64,000 nucleotides of DNA from Candidatus Legionella polyplacis (lineage in GTDB: Bacteria > Pseudomonadota > Gammaproteobacteria > Legionellales > Legionellaceae). The notes under the pieces were generated by a model. That model saw only the letters and a program-made list of their open reading frames with translations, was not told the DNA's origin and made no database searches. Below are positions 10,638-19,853 of the stretch, in pieces. Made by a program: the position numbers and the translations under genes. Where the stretch lies: contig NZ_CP021497.1 of the NCBI RefSeq assembly GCF_002776555.1, positions 1 to 64,000 on the forward strand. Direction: 5' to 3'. The first letter of the stretch is position 1. Every line of letters begins with the position of its first letter.

Positions 10638-11861
10638 TTATTTTTTTGTTAATTCTATTTCTACTGATTCAATTTTTTTAAATCTTTTGCTAATTTTTTT
10701 AGATGATATATGTATTTCATTAGTGTCTTGGCATGCCAAATTAATATGTTTAGAAAGTTTATCCATACGTTGTTCGAAACGTTGAAAATCGTAAGAAAGA
10801 ATTTCTAAATGTTTTTTAATGATATGTGTTTGTTTTTTTGTATCGATGTCTTTTAAAATTGTTCTTGCTGTTGTTAAAATTGCCATCAAAGTTGTAGGAG
10901 AAGTAATCCAAACTCGTAAACGATGTGATAGGTTAATGATTTCTGGATAGTTTGCATGAATTTCAGAAAATATTGATTCTGATGGTATAAACATTATAGC
11001 ACTATCTGTTGTTTCATTTAATACGATATATTTTTCTGCAATATCTTTAATATGTTTTTGTACATCTTGTTTAAATTGTTGTTTAAGATTTTTTTTTTCT
11101 ATTTCAGAAAAATTGTTGTTCATTAATTTTTTATAAGTTTCTAACGGAAATTTAGCATCAATTACTATATGTCCATTAGGTTCTGGCATAAATAATATAC
11201 AATCAGCTCTTTTTTGATTACTTAAAGTATATTGGGTCTGATAATGATTTTTTGGAATTGTATTAGCTATTAGAGTGTTTAGTTGGATTTCTCCGAAAAG
11301 TCCTCTAGATTTTTTATCTATTAAAATATCTTGTATATTAATAATGTTCATTGATAATTTTGATATTTTTTTTTGTGCTTCATCAATTATAGTAAGTTGT
11401 TGCATTATATTAGTAAAAATTGGAGTATTTTTATTTAGTTCATTAGTCAATTTATAATCTACTTGTTGTATTAAATTTTTGAAATTTAAATGTATTTCTT
11501 GATTAATCAAATGAAAATTAGATGATAATAGGTTTGTGTATTGAGTAAAATTATAATTTATTTGATCAAATATATTTTTGGTTTCTTGTTTAATTATACG
11601 ATTAATGTCGTTTAGTATATTTATTTTTTTTTCTGTTATGATTTCATAAATATCTTTTTGTATTTTGCAGTAAACAGTTTGTAGATTAATTTCAATGTTT
11701 TTATATTGATTTTCAATATTTATTTTAAATTTATTTAAATTTTTTTTTATAAAAAATTTTTGTTTAAATTGGTAATTTATTATCCACATGATAAGTAATA
11801 TTTCGATAATGTTTATAAAAAACATTTTTTTAAAATGTACATTTGATAAATAATAAATCAT
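10638..11861 (-). CDS. rmuC: DNA recombination protein RmuC
   Basis: RmuC-family protein that limits recombination between inverted repeats; the core is a predicted PD-(D/E)XK-like nuclease fold. The 407 aa product starts with a hydrophobic anchor (about residues 13-30), then a long helical, probably coiled-coil stretch to about 190. The conserved core follows: KSRGLFGEIQLNTLI, RADCILFMPEPNG, HIVIDAKFPLETY and the later FIPSESIFSEI, with RVWITSPTTLMAILTT. It is shorter than E. coli RmuC (475), mainly in the helical parts. It stands alone between potA and ispB. That such a gene survives in a reduced genome is notable but not unique. Confidence 0.88.
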   Translation of the reverse strand: MIYYLSNVHFKKMFFINIIEILLIMWIINYQFKQKFFIKKNLNKFKINIENQYKNIEINLQTVYCKIQKDIYEIITEKKINILNDINRIIKQETKNIFDQINYNFTQYTNLLSSNFHLINQEIHLNFKNLIQQVDYKLTNELNKNTPIFTNIMQQLTIIDEAQKKISKLSMNIINIQDILIDKKSRGLFGEIQLNTLIANTIPKNHYQTQYTLSNQKRADCILFMPEPNGHIVIDAKFPLETYKKLMNNNFSEIEKKNLKQQFKQDVQKHIKDIAEKYIVLNETTDSAIMFIPSESIFSEIHANYPEIINLSHRLRVWITSPTTLMAILTTARTILKDIDTKKQTHIIKKHLEILSYDFQRFEQRMDKLSKHINLACQDTNEIHISSKKISKRFKKIESVEIELTKK

Positions 11862-11998
11862 TTTATAAGAGCAAGATTTTATTTAGAAAATAAAAATTAG
11901 TTTAATATACGTAAAAAATATTGTTATATTTTCATTTTATAAAATTAAGAATTTTATTTCAACAATGTTTTTATTAAAGAAATAATAAATATATAAAT

Positions 11999-12967
11999 TT
12001 AATAATTTCTGTTTAAAGAAAAATATGCAAGTTTTTTTAACGCGTTTTTATAAATGCTTTCTGGTACATATTTTAGATATGAAATAGCTCGTAATATTTC
12101 AGTTTTTGCATATTTTTTTGTTGCTTCTATAGCTTTTGTTTTTTTGATTATAATTAATATTTTATTAAAATTTTTTAAGTTTCTTTCTTTAATATTTTGA
12201 CAAATTACTTTTTTTTGTTTTTTTGTTCCAAATTTTAATGCGTATAGTAATGGAAAGGTAATTTTTCCATGAAGAAAATCTTTTCCAATATTTTTTCCTG
12301 CTATTTCTGTTTCTAAAGAATAATCCAGTGCATCATCGATTAATTGAAAAGCATTTCCTAAATGTAATCCATAATTGTATAGATTTTTTATAATTTTTTT
12401 ACGAGAGTTACTAATGAATGCACCAATTGCTGCTGATGTTGCAAATAGCAATGCTGTTTTTTTTTTAATAATATCAAAATATTCTGTAATTGATAATGAA
12501 ATATTGTATTGATTAGTTAATTGTTTGATTTCTCCACAACTTATTTGATATGAAGTATCTGATAATAATTTTAGTATTTTAGGATGATTTACGTCGACCA
12601 TAATTTGTATAGTTTGTGTAAATAAATAATCTCCTACTAAAATACTAGCTTTGCTTCCCCATATTTGATTTGCTGTTTCATGTCCTCTTCTTAATGAAGA
12701 TTCGTCAATTACATCATCATGCAATAATGTAGCTGTATGAAAAAATTCGATCATTGCTGCTAATTTTATATGATTTAATCCTTTATATCCACAAGAATGA
12801 CTAGATAGTAGAACTAATAATGGTCTTAAACGTTTTCCTCCATTTTTAATTATATATTTTGTTAAATTATTAATTAATTTAATTTTAGAATGTAATTTAC
12901 TTAATATTAGTTTATTGACTCTATTCAGATCTTTATGGACTAATGTTTTTATATAAGTAATTGTCAT
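11999..12967 (-). CDS. ispB: Octaprenyl diphosphate synthase
   Basis: Trans-polyprenyl diphosphate synthase making the ubiquinone side chain. Both Asp-rich motifs are present: LLHDDVIDESSLRRG, and LIDDALDY in the C-terminal half, with GGKRLRPLLVLL near the N-terminus. I take the start at the ATG 12965-12967 (MTITYIK) rather than the in-frame ATG at 13030, because it gives 322 aa (E. coli 323) and avoids running 21 non-homologous residues into ychF. It works with UbiA, encoded at 45040-45906. It follows ychF by 11 bases. Confidence 0.93.
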   Translation of the reverse strand: MTITYIKTLVHKDLNRVNKLILSKLHSKIKLINNLTKYIIKNGGKRLRPLLVLLSSHSCGYKGLNHIKLAAMIEFFHTATLLHDDVIDESSLRRGHETANQIWGSKASILVGDYLFTQTIQIMVDVNHPKILKLLSDTSYQISCGEIKQLTNQYNISLSITEYFDIIKKKTALLFATSAAIGAFISNSRKKIIKNLYNYGLHLGNAFQLIDDALDYSLETEIAGKNIGKDFLHGKITFPLLYALKFGTKKQKKVICQNIKERNLKNFNKILIIIKKTKAIEATKKYAKTEILRAISYLKYVPESIYKNALKKLAYFSLNRNY

Positions 12968-12978
12968 TTGAATTTTTA

Positions 12979-14073
12979 TTAAATATTGTAATGAAAATAT
13001 ACGATATCCCCATCTTGTATGGTATAACATTTTCCTTCTATTTTTAATTTTCCAATGGATTTAATTATTTTATAGTCTTTATAAGTTATTAAATCTATAT
13101 AAGATATAATTTCTACTCGAATAAAGCCTTTTTTAAAATCACTATGAACATTTTTCGCAGCTTGAATAGCAGTATTTTGTTTTTTTATAATCCAAGCATG
13201 AGCTTCTTTTTTATTTATTGTGTAGTAGGTACAAAGTTCAAGCGATTTATATACTGCATGTATAATATTATCTTTATTTGATATAGATTTTTTTTTATTA
13301 TTTATAATAATTTCGTTTTTATTATTTTTATTTGAATTTTCTAATTTGAATTGCGTTTGTATATCTATAGGAATACATATTGTGTTTTCTGTTTTTGCAA
13401 ATTCTATTATTTTTTTTAAAAAATCATGGTTTTTATTTTTAAAATGATCTTTATTAGAAAGATTAGCTATATAAATAATAGGTTTATAAGTTAATAGATA
13501 TAAGTTATGAATAATTTTTTTTTCTTGAAAATTTAATTTTAAATTTCTTATTGGAAATCCGGCATTTAAATATTTTTTTATTTTTTCTAATGTATTTTTT
13601 TGAAAAAAAGTTTCTTTGTTATTAATATTTTTAATTTTATTTAATGCATTATCAATAGTATTGATATCAGAAAATATTAATTCCATATTAATAATTTCAA
13701 TATCATTTATCGGATTGATAATATTATTATAATGAATAATTTTTTCATCAATAAAACAACGTACAACATGAATAATAGTATGTACATTTCTTATATTAGA
13801 TAAAAATTGATTTCCCAATCCATCTCCTTTCGAAGCTCCTTTAATAAGTCCTGCAATATCGATAAATGTTATATTTGAAAATTTTATTTTTTTAGGTTTT
13901 ATTATTTTTTTTATTTTTAATAATCTTAAATCAAATATTTGAGCAGTAGCAATATTAGGTTTTATTGTACAAAATAAATAATTATCAGTATTAGCGTTAG
14001 ACTGTGTAATTAAATTAAATAATGTTGATTTACCTACATTAGGCAATCCAATTATTCCACATTTATAATTCAT
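12979..14073 (-). CDS. ychF: Redox-regulated ATPase / GTP-binding protein YchF
   Basis: Obg-related P-loop protein that binds the ribosome and hydrolyses ATP in preference to GTP. The N-terminal motif is GIIGLPNVGKSTLFNLIT, the switch region FIDIAGLIKGASKGDGLGNQFL, a coiled-coil insertion at about 120-200, and a C-terminal TGS domain ending with IQDGDIVYFHYN. Its 364 aa match E. coli (363). The order rplY-pth-ychF is the conserved gammaproteobacterial arrangement. Confidence 0.96.
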   Translation of the reverse strand: MNYKCGIIGLPNVGKSTLFNLITQSNANTDNYLFCTIKPNIATAQIFDLRLLKIKKIIKPKKIKFSNITFIDIAGLIKGASKGDGLGNQFLSNIRNVHTIIHVVRCFIDEKIIHYNNIINPINDIEIINMELIFSDINTIDNALNKIKNINNKETFFQKNTLEKIKKYLNAGFPIRNLKLNFQEKKIIHNLYLLTYKPIIYIANLSNKDHFKNKNHDFLKKIIEFAKTENTICIPIDIQTQFKLENSNKNNKNEIIINNKKKSISNKDNIIHAVYKSLELCTYYTINKKEAHAWIIKKQNTAIQAAKNVHSDFKKGFIRVEIISYIDLITYKDYKIIKSIGKLKIEGKCYTIQDGDIVYFHYNI

Positions 14074-14191
14074 AATTGATTTTTATAAAATTAATAGTTA
14101 TTTGTTTTTATTTTAAAAAGTATGTTAATTTAAAACAAAAAATTTTTAATTTTATTGAAATTTGTTAATTTCAAATTTATGTTTATTTTTT

Positions 14192-14743
14192 TTATATTAA
14201 TGTTTTTATTTTTATAATAGATAAAAACATATTGATTCCTTTTAAAATAGCTTTTAAAATAAGTTTTTTTTCAAATAATGTTGGTTCATTTAAAACATAA
14301 TGTTGTAATGTTTCACGTTTATATATGAATGATTTAATTCCTAAACGTATTCTATAAAATTTTTTGTTACCTAGAGTATTTATTACGTTTTTCATTCCAT
14401 TATGTCCTTCATGACTTCCTCCAAATTTTAACTTAATTTTCCCGACAGATAATTTGATATCATCATAAGAAATTAATATATTGTTCGGATGAATATCATA
14501 AAAATCTATTATTTCTTTTATTGATAATCCATTTAGATTCATAAAATTTAGAGGTAATAATGCTTTACATATATAGTTATTGATATTTAAAGTATATAGT
14601 TCGCTACTAAATTTTTTTTTATATTTATAATTAATACTATATTTTTTTATTAATTGTTTAATAAACCATTCTCCAACATTATGTCTAGTTTTCGAGTATT
14701 GTTTACCAGGATTTCTTAATCCTATAACAAGCTTTATTGTCAT
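14192..14743 (-). CDS. pth: Peptidyl-tRNA hydrolase
   Basis: Recycles peptidyl-tRNA that drops off ribosomes. The N-terminal family signature LVIGLRNPGKQYSKTRHNVG carries the catalytic His (in TRHNVG). NFMNLNG, ISYDDIKLSVGKIKLKFGGSHEGHNGMK and FYRIRLGI also match. The 183 aa length is slightly below E. coli (194). Its start overlaps the rplY stop by four bases, implying translational coupling. The last 15 or so residues are low-complexity and differ from relatives. Confidence 0.96.
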   Translation of the reverse strand: MTIKLVIGLRNPGKQYSKTRHNVGEWFIKQLIKKYSINYKYKKKFSSELYTLNINNYICKALLPLNFMNLNGLSIKEIIDFYDIHPNNILISYDDIKLSVGKIKLKFGGSHEGHNGMKNVINTLGNKKFYRIRLGIKSFIYKRETLQHYVLNEPTLFEKKLILKAILKGINMFLSIIKIKTLI

Positions 14744-15387
14744 GATTTTTTTTGTAAATTAATATCATTATTATTTTCTTTATCGGTACTAAGTTCTTCT
14801 GTTTTAGGATGTTTAATGACATTTATTCCTACCACAGATATATTGTGGTTTGGATTAGAAGTATCAATTGTTAATTTAATTTTTTTTGGTAATTTTAAAT
14901 CGAATAAATGTACAGTTTCTCCTAGTTTTATATTGGCTAAATCTACGGTAATAAAATTCGGTAAATATTGAGCTTGACATTTAACTTCTATATAATGCAT
15001 AGAGTATGTTATGATTCCTCCTAATTTTACTCCAATTGATTTTTCTTTATTAATGAATTTTATTGGAATTCGTGTAGTAATTATACTTTTTTCAGATAGA
15101 TTTTGTAAATCTATATGTAAAATAATTGGTTTATAAGGATGGTATTGTATATTTTTAATAATTACGTTATATAATGTATTTTCTATTTTTAATTTAAAAA
15201 TATTTAGGTTAATATTTTTATTATTTAAAAATTTGTATATTTCATTTTCTAAAAAATAAAGGTGTATGGTTTTTTTATTTTTTTCATATAAAATTGCTGG
15301 TATTTTTTTTTCTAAATTACGCATGCGACGACTATTTCTTTTTCCTAATTTTTTTCTTAGTTGTGCTTTTAAAATAATATCTAGCAT
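14740..15387 (-). CDS. rplY: 50S ribosomal protein L25 (CTC/TL5 long form)
   Basis: 5S rRNA-binding ribosomal protein of the two-domain general stress (CTC) type, longer than the 94-residue E. coli L25. Residues 1-95 are the L25 domain (LRKKLGKRNSRRMRNLEKKIPAILY) and the rest is the beta-rich TL5 C-terminal domain (IPIKFINKEKSIGVKLGGII, DLANIKLGETVHLFDLKLP). The tail is acidic and Asn-rich. GGAG lies about 7 bases before the ATG. Divergent from rplU across 209 bases. Confidence 0.93.
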   Translation of the reverse strand: MLDIILKAQLRKKLGKRNSRRMRNLEKKIPAILYEKNKKTIHLYFLENEIYKFLNNKNINLNIFKLKIENTLYNVIIKNIQYHPYKPIILHIDLQNLSEKSIITTRIPIKFINKEKSIGVKLGGIITYSMHYIEVKCQAQYLPNFITVDLANIKLGETVHLFDLKLPKKIKLTIDTSNPNHNISVVGINVIKHPKTEELSTDKENNNDINLQKKS

Positions 15388-15596
15388 ATTATCTCCAATT
15401 AAATATATTTTAATTATTATTTTTAATAGATTGAAAAGTTTTAATGTTATATTTTAACTTAAAATAAGTTGAAATTATTAAAAAATTTTTATAAAATGTT
15501 GATTTTTAATAAGTTTTATTTTTATTGTAAAATTTTTAGTAATTATTAAATTTTTATTTTAGATAAAGTTAATATTTTAGATTTTGAGGATTATAT

Positions 15597-15914
15597 ATGC
15601 GTGCTGTAATTTTGTTGGGAGGAAAACAGTATTTTATAAAGGTAGGAGATTTGTTAATCATAGAATTATTATCAGTTGAAGTTAAAAAAGAAATGAATAT
15701 TAAAGATGTATTATTAATATTTGATGATCATAAATGTTTAATTGGAAATCCGTTTGTGCAAAATTCTTCTGTTAAAATAAAGGTTTTAGAACATTCTAGA
15801 CATAATAAAATTACAGTATTAAAATTTAAGCGTAGAAAACATTATATAAAGCGTTGTGGGCATAGACAGTATTGTACTAAAATACAAGTATTAAATATTA
15901 ACTACAAAGAATAG
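15597..15914 (+). CDS. rplU: 50S ribosomal protein L21
   Basis: Large-subunit protein binding 23S rRNA next to L20. The start [22 protein letters not shown] and the C-terminal [21 protein letters not shown] are diagnostic. The 105 aa length is close to E. coli (103). A good Shine-Dalgarno (TGAGGA) sits about 8 bases before the ATG. First gene of the rplU-rpmA-obgE cluster. The divergent gap with rplY has TTGAAA/TATAAA-like boxes, but such strings are expected by chance at this composition. Confidence 0.97.
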   Translation: MRAVILLGGKQYFIKVGDLLIIELLSVEVKKEMNIKDVLLIFDDHKCLIGNPFVQNSSVKIKVLEHSRHNKITVLKFKRRKHYIKRCGHRQYCTKIQVLNINYKE

Positions 15915-15928
15915 TTAGGAATAAATTT

Positions 15929-16186
15929 ATGGCGCATAAGAAGGCTGCAGGCAGTACTAGAAATGGTAGAGATTCGAAACCAAAATATCTTGGAATAAAG
16001 GTATATGGTGGACAATTAGTAAAACCTGGTAATATTATTCTAAGACAGAGAGGAACGAAATTTCATTGTGGTAAATATGTTAAATATGGTAGAGATCATA
16101 CTTTATATTCTACTGCATTTGGAGTAGTATCATTTTATAAATGTAAAAGAAAAAAACGTATATATGTGTCCATTACACAGCGGTAA
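15929..16186 (+). CDS. rpmA: 50S ribosomal protein L27
   Basis: Large-subunit protein whose N-terminal tail reaches the peptidyl transferase centre. The sequence begins [22 protein letters not shown] and contains [16 protein letters not shown] and GRDHTLYS, all canonical. The N-terminus has no Firmicutes-style cleavable extension. The 85 aa length matches E. coli. It is 14 bases after rplU, in the universal rplU-rpmA-obgE order. Confidence 0.98.
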   Translation: MAHKKAAGSTRNGRDSKPKYLGIKVYGGQLVKPGNIILRQRGTKFHCGKYVKYGRDHTLYSTAFGVVSFYKCKRKKRIYVSITQR

Positions 16187-16265
16187 ATTGATTTATTATG
16201 ATTTAATTATGAAGTTGACCTTTTTTTATATAAAATTATTATTGTTTAATAAATAATAAATAAAT

Positions 16266-17273
16266 ATGAAATTTGTTGATGAAGCTTTTATAGTTGTTGA
16301 ATCTGGGAAAGGAGGAGATGGTTGTTTGAGTTTTAGGAGAGAAAAATATATTTCTCATGGAGGGCCTGATGGTGGAGATGGAGGAAAAGGGGGTAATATT
16401 TATTTAAAAGGAAATAAAAATTTAAATAATTTGCTGAGTTTTAGAAATAAAAAATTTTATAAAGCTCAAGATGGTTGTTCTGGAATGAGTAATGGAAAAA
16501 CAGGGAAATCTGGAGATAATCTTATTATTTATGTTCCTCTTGGAACTATGGTATTTAATAAAATTACTAATAAACTGATTGGAGATATAAAAACTACGGA
16601 TGATTTACTATTAATAGTTAAAGGAGGAAAAAATGGAATAGGTAATATGCATTTTAAAACAAGTATTAATCGATATCCAACACAAAAAACATTAGGTAAA
16701 TTAGGAAGTAAATGTTATTTACGTTTGGAATTAAGAATATTGGCAGATATTGGTTTGTTAGGTTTTCCAAATTCTGGTAAGTCAACTTTAATAAATGCTA
16801 TTTCGAACGCTAAATCTAAAACAGCAAATTATCCGTTCACTACATTGTATCCAGTATTAGGAGCATTTTCTGTATCTCTTTGTAAAAGATTTATTATAGC
16901 AGACATTCCTGGTTTAGTTAAAGAATCATCTAATGGATATGGTCTTGGTTTTAATTTTTTAAAGCATTTATCACGAACACGTATACTATTTCATATAGTA
17001 GATTTTAGTGTATTTAATGATTATGGAGAAGATAAAATAATAGAATCTATAAATATTATTAATAATGAAGTAAAAAAGTATAGTATGAACTTATACAATA
17101 AGTTATGTTGGTTAATTTTTAATAAGATTGATTTAATTTTAGATAAAAAAAATGTAAGATATGTAATAAGCAATATAATAAATAAGATTAAATGGAAAAA
17201 TAAATTTTTTTTAATTTCAGCTTTAACTAAAGAAGGAATTAAAGAAATTATTGATGAATTGAAAAAATTATAA
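16266..17273 (+). CDS. obgE: Obg/CgtA GTPase
   Basis: Essential GTPase in late 50S assembly and stress signalling. The N-terminal Gly-rich Obg fold occupies about 1-158 (FRREKYISHGGPDGGDGGKGG). The G domain has P-loop GFPNSGKST, switch II DIPGLVKESSNGYGLG, NKID for G4 and SALTKEG for G5. The 335 aa length implies loss of the variable acidic C-terminal tail seen in E. coli (390 aa). It is the third gene of its cluster. Confidence 0.97.
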   Translation: MKFVDEAFIVVESGKGGDGCLSFRREKYISHGGPDGGDGGKGGNIYLKGNKNLNNLLSFRNKKFYKAQDGCSGMSNGKTGKSGDNLIIYVPLGTMVFNKITNKLIGDIKTTDDLLLIVKGGKNGIGNMHFKTSINRYPTQKTLGKLGSKCYLRLELRILADIGLLGFPNSGKSTLINAISNAKSKTANYPFTTLYPVLGAFSVSLCKRFIIADIPGLVKESSNGYGLGFNFLKHLSRTRILFHIVDFSVFNDYGEDKIIESINIINNEVKKYSMNLYNKLCWLIFNKIDLILDKKNVRYVISNIINKIKWKNKFFLISALTKEGIKEIIDELKKL

Positions 17274-17443
17274 TTTTTACTAAAATTCAGTATCAATAAA
17301 GATTTTATTAGAAAATTAGTTAGTATAAACAAATAGATTGTATAAATTAATTATTAATGTTACAATAACGATTGATTTTAATGTATAATATTTATTCTCT
17401 TATAAATATTACATTATTTAAAAATATAGAATATATAAATAAT

Positions 17444-17773
17444 ATGAGATACTATGAATTAGTAATTTTAATTCATCCAGATAAAAGTGACCAGTTGATT
17501 CATATCGTAAATAAATATGAAAAGATAGTTTTAGAATCGAATGGTGAAATTTGTTATAAAGAAGATTGTGGAAGAAGACAGTTAGCATATACTATCAGAA
17601 ACGTATATAAAGCTAATTATTATTTATTGTATGTTAGATGTGATAAGAAAGTTATTAATAATATACAAAATATTTTGAAGTTTGATGGAAATATAATTAG
17701 ATTTTTAATTATAAAAAAAGATAGGGTAATAAAAGTACCATCCTTTTTATCTAAAAAGGATAATTATGTATAA
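17444..17773 (+). CDS. rpsF: 30S ribosomal protein S6
   Basis: Small-subunit protein that dimerises with S18. I start at the ATG at 17444 (MRYYELVILIHPDKSDQ), which is the family N-terminus. An in-frame ATG at 17372 would add 24 residues with no counterpart in S6. CGRRQLAYTIRNVYKANYYL in the middle is characteristic, and the gene continues to DRVIKV near the C-terminus. 109 aa is within the S6 range. Neither start has a convincing ribosome binding site. rpsR and rplI follow in the conserved order; priB is absent. Confidence 0.94.
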   Translation: MRYYELVILIHPDKSDQLIHIVNKYEKIVLESNGEICYKEDCGRRQLAYTIRNVYKANYYLLYVRCDKKVINNIQNILKFDGNIIRFLIIKKDRVIKVPSFLSKKDNYV

Positions 17774-17810
17774 GGTATTTTAATTTATTAGAAATAAGTA
17801 ATAAGTTATT

Positions 17811-18044
17811 ATGATAATAAATTCTTATAAAAAAAAGAGAATATATAAATTTAAAAATAATAAAGAAATTGAAAATTTAACTTTTAAAGATATTAATATT
17901 TTAAAAAATTTTATTACAGAAACTGGAAAAATTATTCCTAGCAGAATAAGCGGTACTCCTATAAGAATTCAGAGAAAAATAGCTAATGCTATTAAGCATG
18001 CTAGATTTCTTGCTTTATTACCTTATTGTGATAATCATAGATAA
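17811..18044 (+). CDS. rpsR: 30S ribosomal protein S18
   Basis: Small-subunit protein pairing with S6 on the platform. The diagnostic C-terminal region is [20 protein letters not shown] then [18 protein letters not shown]. At 77 aa it matches E. coli (75), with a Lys-rich N-terminus. It lies 37 bases after rpsF. The following 259 bases before rplI hold no open frame of note but have two small hairpins close to rplI. Confidence 0.97.
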   Translation: MIINSYKKKRIYKFKNNKEIENLTFKDINILKNFITETGKIIPSRISGTPIRIQRKIANAIKHARFLALLPYCDNHR

Positions 18045-18303
18045 TTTAATATACAAAAAAATAATAATTTTACTATAGAAGATAGTATTTTGAATAAAGT
18101 ACTTTTTATCTAAACTTTTTTTATTGAATTATGTAGATGAAAATAATTTTATATACGATATATAAGTTTAATGGATTATAAATATAATTTATATTATCAC
18201 ATTTTGTGAGATACTATTATTGGTAATAATAATAAATTTTATTTACAATTTTTAATTGAATTATTAAAATTTATTTAAGTTTAAAATATGGAGAATATAA
18301 ATT

Positions 18304-18750
18304 ATGGATATAGTTTTATTAAAAACTGTAAAAAATCTTGGAAATATTGGAGATAAAGTGAATGTATCTTCTGGATATGCTAGGAATTATTTGATTCCTA
18401 AAAAAATAGCTATATATTGTACAAAAAGTAATATTGAATTTTTTAAAAGAAGACGTGTTCTTCTTGAACAAAGAAAACAAGAAATTATAGATAATGCGAA
18501 TAAACGTGCATTACTATTTAAAAATATAGTATTAACCATTCCAGTTAAGACTAAAAATAAAACGGAATTATATGGTTCTATACGAGCATTGGATGTACAA
18601 AAACAATTAAAAAAGAAAATGTTGTATGTAAAAAAACGGGAGATTATTTTACCTTTAAAACAAATTCGTTACGTAGGGAATTACAAAGTAAAAATAATGT
18701 TTTTTAAAAATATACATGCTGAAATATCTTTAAATATTGTTTCAGAATAA
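18304..18750 (+). CDS. rplI: 50S ribosomal protein L9
   Basis: Large-subunit protein with two globular domains joined by a long helix. The N-terminal domain reads MDIVLLKTVKNLGNIGDKV then VSSGYARNYLIPKKIA; the helix is about residues 42-75; the C-terminal domain ends with AEISLNIVSE. The 148 aa length equals E. coli (149). GGAGA lies about 9 bases before the ATG. Upstream (18197-18231) there are two short inverted repeats that could structure the leader. Confidence 0.97.
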   Translation: MDIVLLKTVKNLGNIGDKVNVSSGYARNYLIPKKIAIYCTKSNIEFFKRRRVLLEQRKQEIIDNANKRALLFKNIVLTIPVKTKNKTELYGSIRALDVQKQLKKKMLYVKKREIILPLKQIRYVGNYKVKIMFFKNIHAEISLNIVSE

Positions 18751-18763
18751 ATAATTTTATAAG

Positions 18764-18785
18764 TTATTAATTTAATAATTTTTTT
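18764..18785 (+). terminator. Candidate intrinsic terminator after rplI
   Basis: TTATTA and TAATAA form a 6-bp inverted repeat with a 3-base loop, directly followed by seven T residues, 14 bases past the rplI stop and before the convergent 18816-19145 gene. The arrangement fits an intrinsic terminator, but the stem is A/T only and thus weak. Confidence 0.3.
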
Positions 18786-18815
18786 AATTTCAATATAATT
18801 ATTTATTATTTATGT

Positions 18816-19145
18816 TTATTTTATAAATTTTTCTAATTTTATTATTTCATATGCTGGTTCTTCATATGGATGAACTGTTTTTAGTGCTTTTATTGCATTA
18901 TGAATATATTTAGATTCACAAATCATTTCTACTTTATATTCTTTAACATAAGTAAGAGAATTTATTTTTCCGATAGTAGGATTTGCATTTTTTAATGGTT
19001 TAAACTGACCAATACCCAAACATTGCCAACTTACTTCTTTATAATTTCCTAATTTTCCAGCACCAGATAAAAAAAGTGCTTTTTTGACTTTTTCTACACT
19101 ATTTTTTGGAATATATGTAATTATTTTATATATTAAATTTTCCAT
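18816..19145 (-). CDS. NIF3/YqfO-type CutA-like domain protein
   Basis: Small protein of 109 aa equivalent to the domain inserted in YqfO/NIF3 proteins, here standing alone. Signatures are YIPKNSVEKVKKALFLSGAGKLGNY, read in two parts, plus IGQFKPLKNANPTIG and the terminal KTVHPYEEPAYEI. The fold is ferredoxin-like and trimerising in relatives, and its biochemical role is not established. Free-standing copies of this domain are known in Gammaproteobacteria. Its start overlaps the end of the upstream thioredoxin-fold gene by 13 bases, so the two are likely co-expressed. The family assignment is firm; the function is unknown. Confidence 0.8.
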   Translation of the reverse strand: MENLIYKIITYIPKNSVEKVKKALFLSGAGKLGNYKEVSWQCLGIGQFKPLKNANPTIGKINSLTYVKEYKVEMICESKYIHNAIKALKTVHPYEEPAYEIIKLEKFIK

Positions 19146-19693
19146 TTTATATTACATCCTATACTTGGTTTTTGATTTGTATCTATTGGAATCCCATTAA
19201 TTAGATTTTCAATAGCATTTTTAATAGATTTACCAGTAACTTTTATATTATTGTGTGGTCTGGAATCGTCAAATTGACCTCTATATACTAAAAGTAATTT
19301 TTTATTAAAGATATAAAAATCTGGAGTGCAAGTTGCTTTATAAATTTTAGCAACTTTTTGTGTTTCATCATAAAGATAAGGAAAAGAATAGTTATTTTTG
19401 ATAGCTATTTTTTTCATATTTTCTGGAGAATCTTCTGGGTATTTTTTTATATCATTAGAATTAATGGCATAAAAATTTATATTTTTATTTTTATAAAATA
19501 AAGATATTTCTGATAATTTTTTATTAATATGTTTAACATATGGGCAATGATTACATATAAACATTAAAACAATCGCATTGATAATTACATTATTTGGTGG
19601 AAATGATATAATATTTCCACTGATAACGTCTATTAATGAAAATGGATATGCTTTAGTTCCTAACTGTATCATGCTAGAAGCGGTTTGTATCAT
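19133..19693 (-). CDS. Thioredoxin-fold (AhpC/TSA-like) family protein
   Basis: Cytosolic redoxin-like protein of 186 aa with no signal peptide. The CNHC motif (Cys47, Cys50, in FICNHCPYVKHI) replaces the thioredoxin CGPC. The region from FYAINSNDIKKYPEDSPENM through FPYLYDETQKVAKIYKA to TCTPDFYIFN and YRGQFDDSRP, ending KPSIGCNIKWK, matches a widespread but uncharacterised 'thioredoxin family protein' group. A third Cys sits at 122. It probably reduces peroxides or disulfides, but no substrate is known. Coupled to the downstream NIF3-like gene by a 13-base overlap. Confidence 0.85.
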   Translation of the reverse strand: MIQTASSMIQLGTKAYPFSLIDVISGNIISFPPNNVIINAIVLMFICNHCPYVKHINKKLSEISLFYKNKNINFYAINSNDIKKYPEDSPENMKKIAIKNNYSFPYLYDETQKVAKIYKATCTPDFYIFNKKLLLVYRGQFDDSRPHNNIKVTGKSIKNAIENLINGIPIDTNQKPSIGCNIKWKI

Positions 19694-19853
19694 GTTATTA
19701 TTAAATAATTTTTTATTATAAAAATAATATTTTACAAAAAAAAAATAAAAAATAAAGCAAAAAATTATTATTTTTAATTCAATGTTATAATATATTTTCT
19801 TTAAAAGAAAAATTTATTTATATTTAATAAATATTATTAATAATATTAATTAT

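Noticed and set aside
12968..13030. 21-residue N-terminal extension of IspB
   Set aside because: Overlaps ychF coding DNA and has no counterpart in IspB; the ATG at 12967 gives the normal length.
15421..15596. Promoter boxes for rplU (TTGAAA, TATAAA)
   Set aside because: Spacing is only about 15 bases and such hexamers are abundant by chance in this composition.
17021..17332. 103-codon minus-strand frame overlapping obgE end
   Set aside because: Antisense to obgE, low complexity, no recognisable domain.
17372..17443. 24-residue N-terminal extension of S6
   Set aside because: Not present in S6 homologs; the family starts at MRYYELVIL. Kept only as an alternative start.
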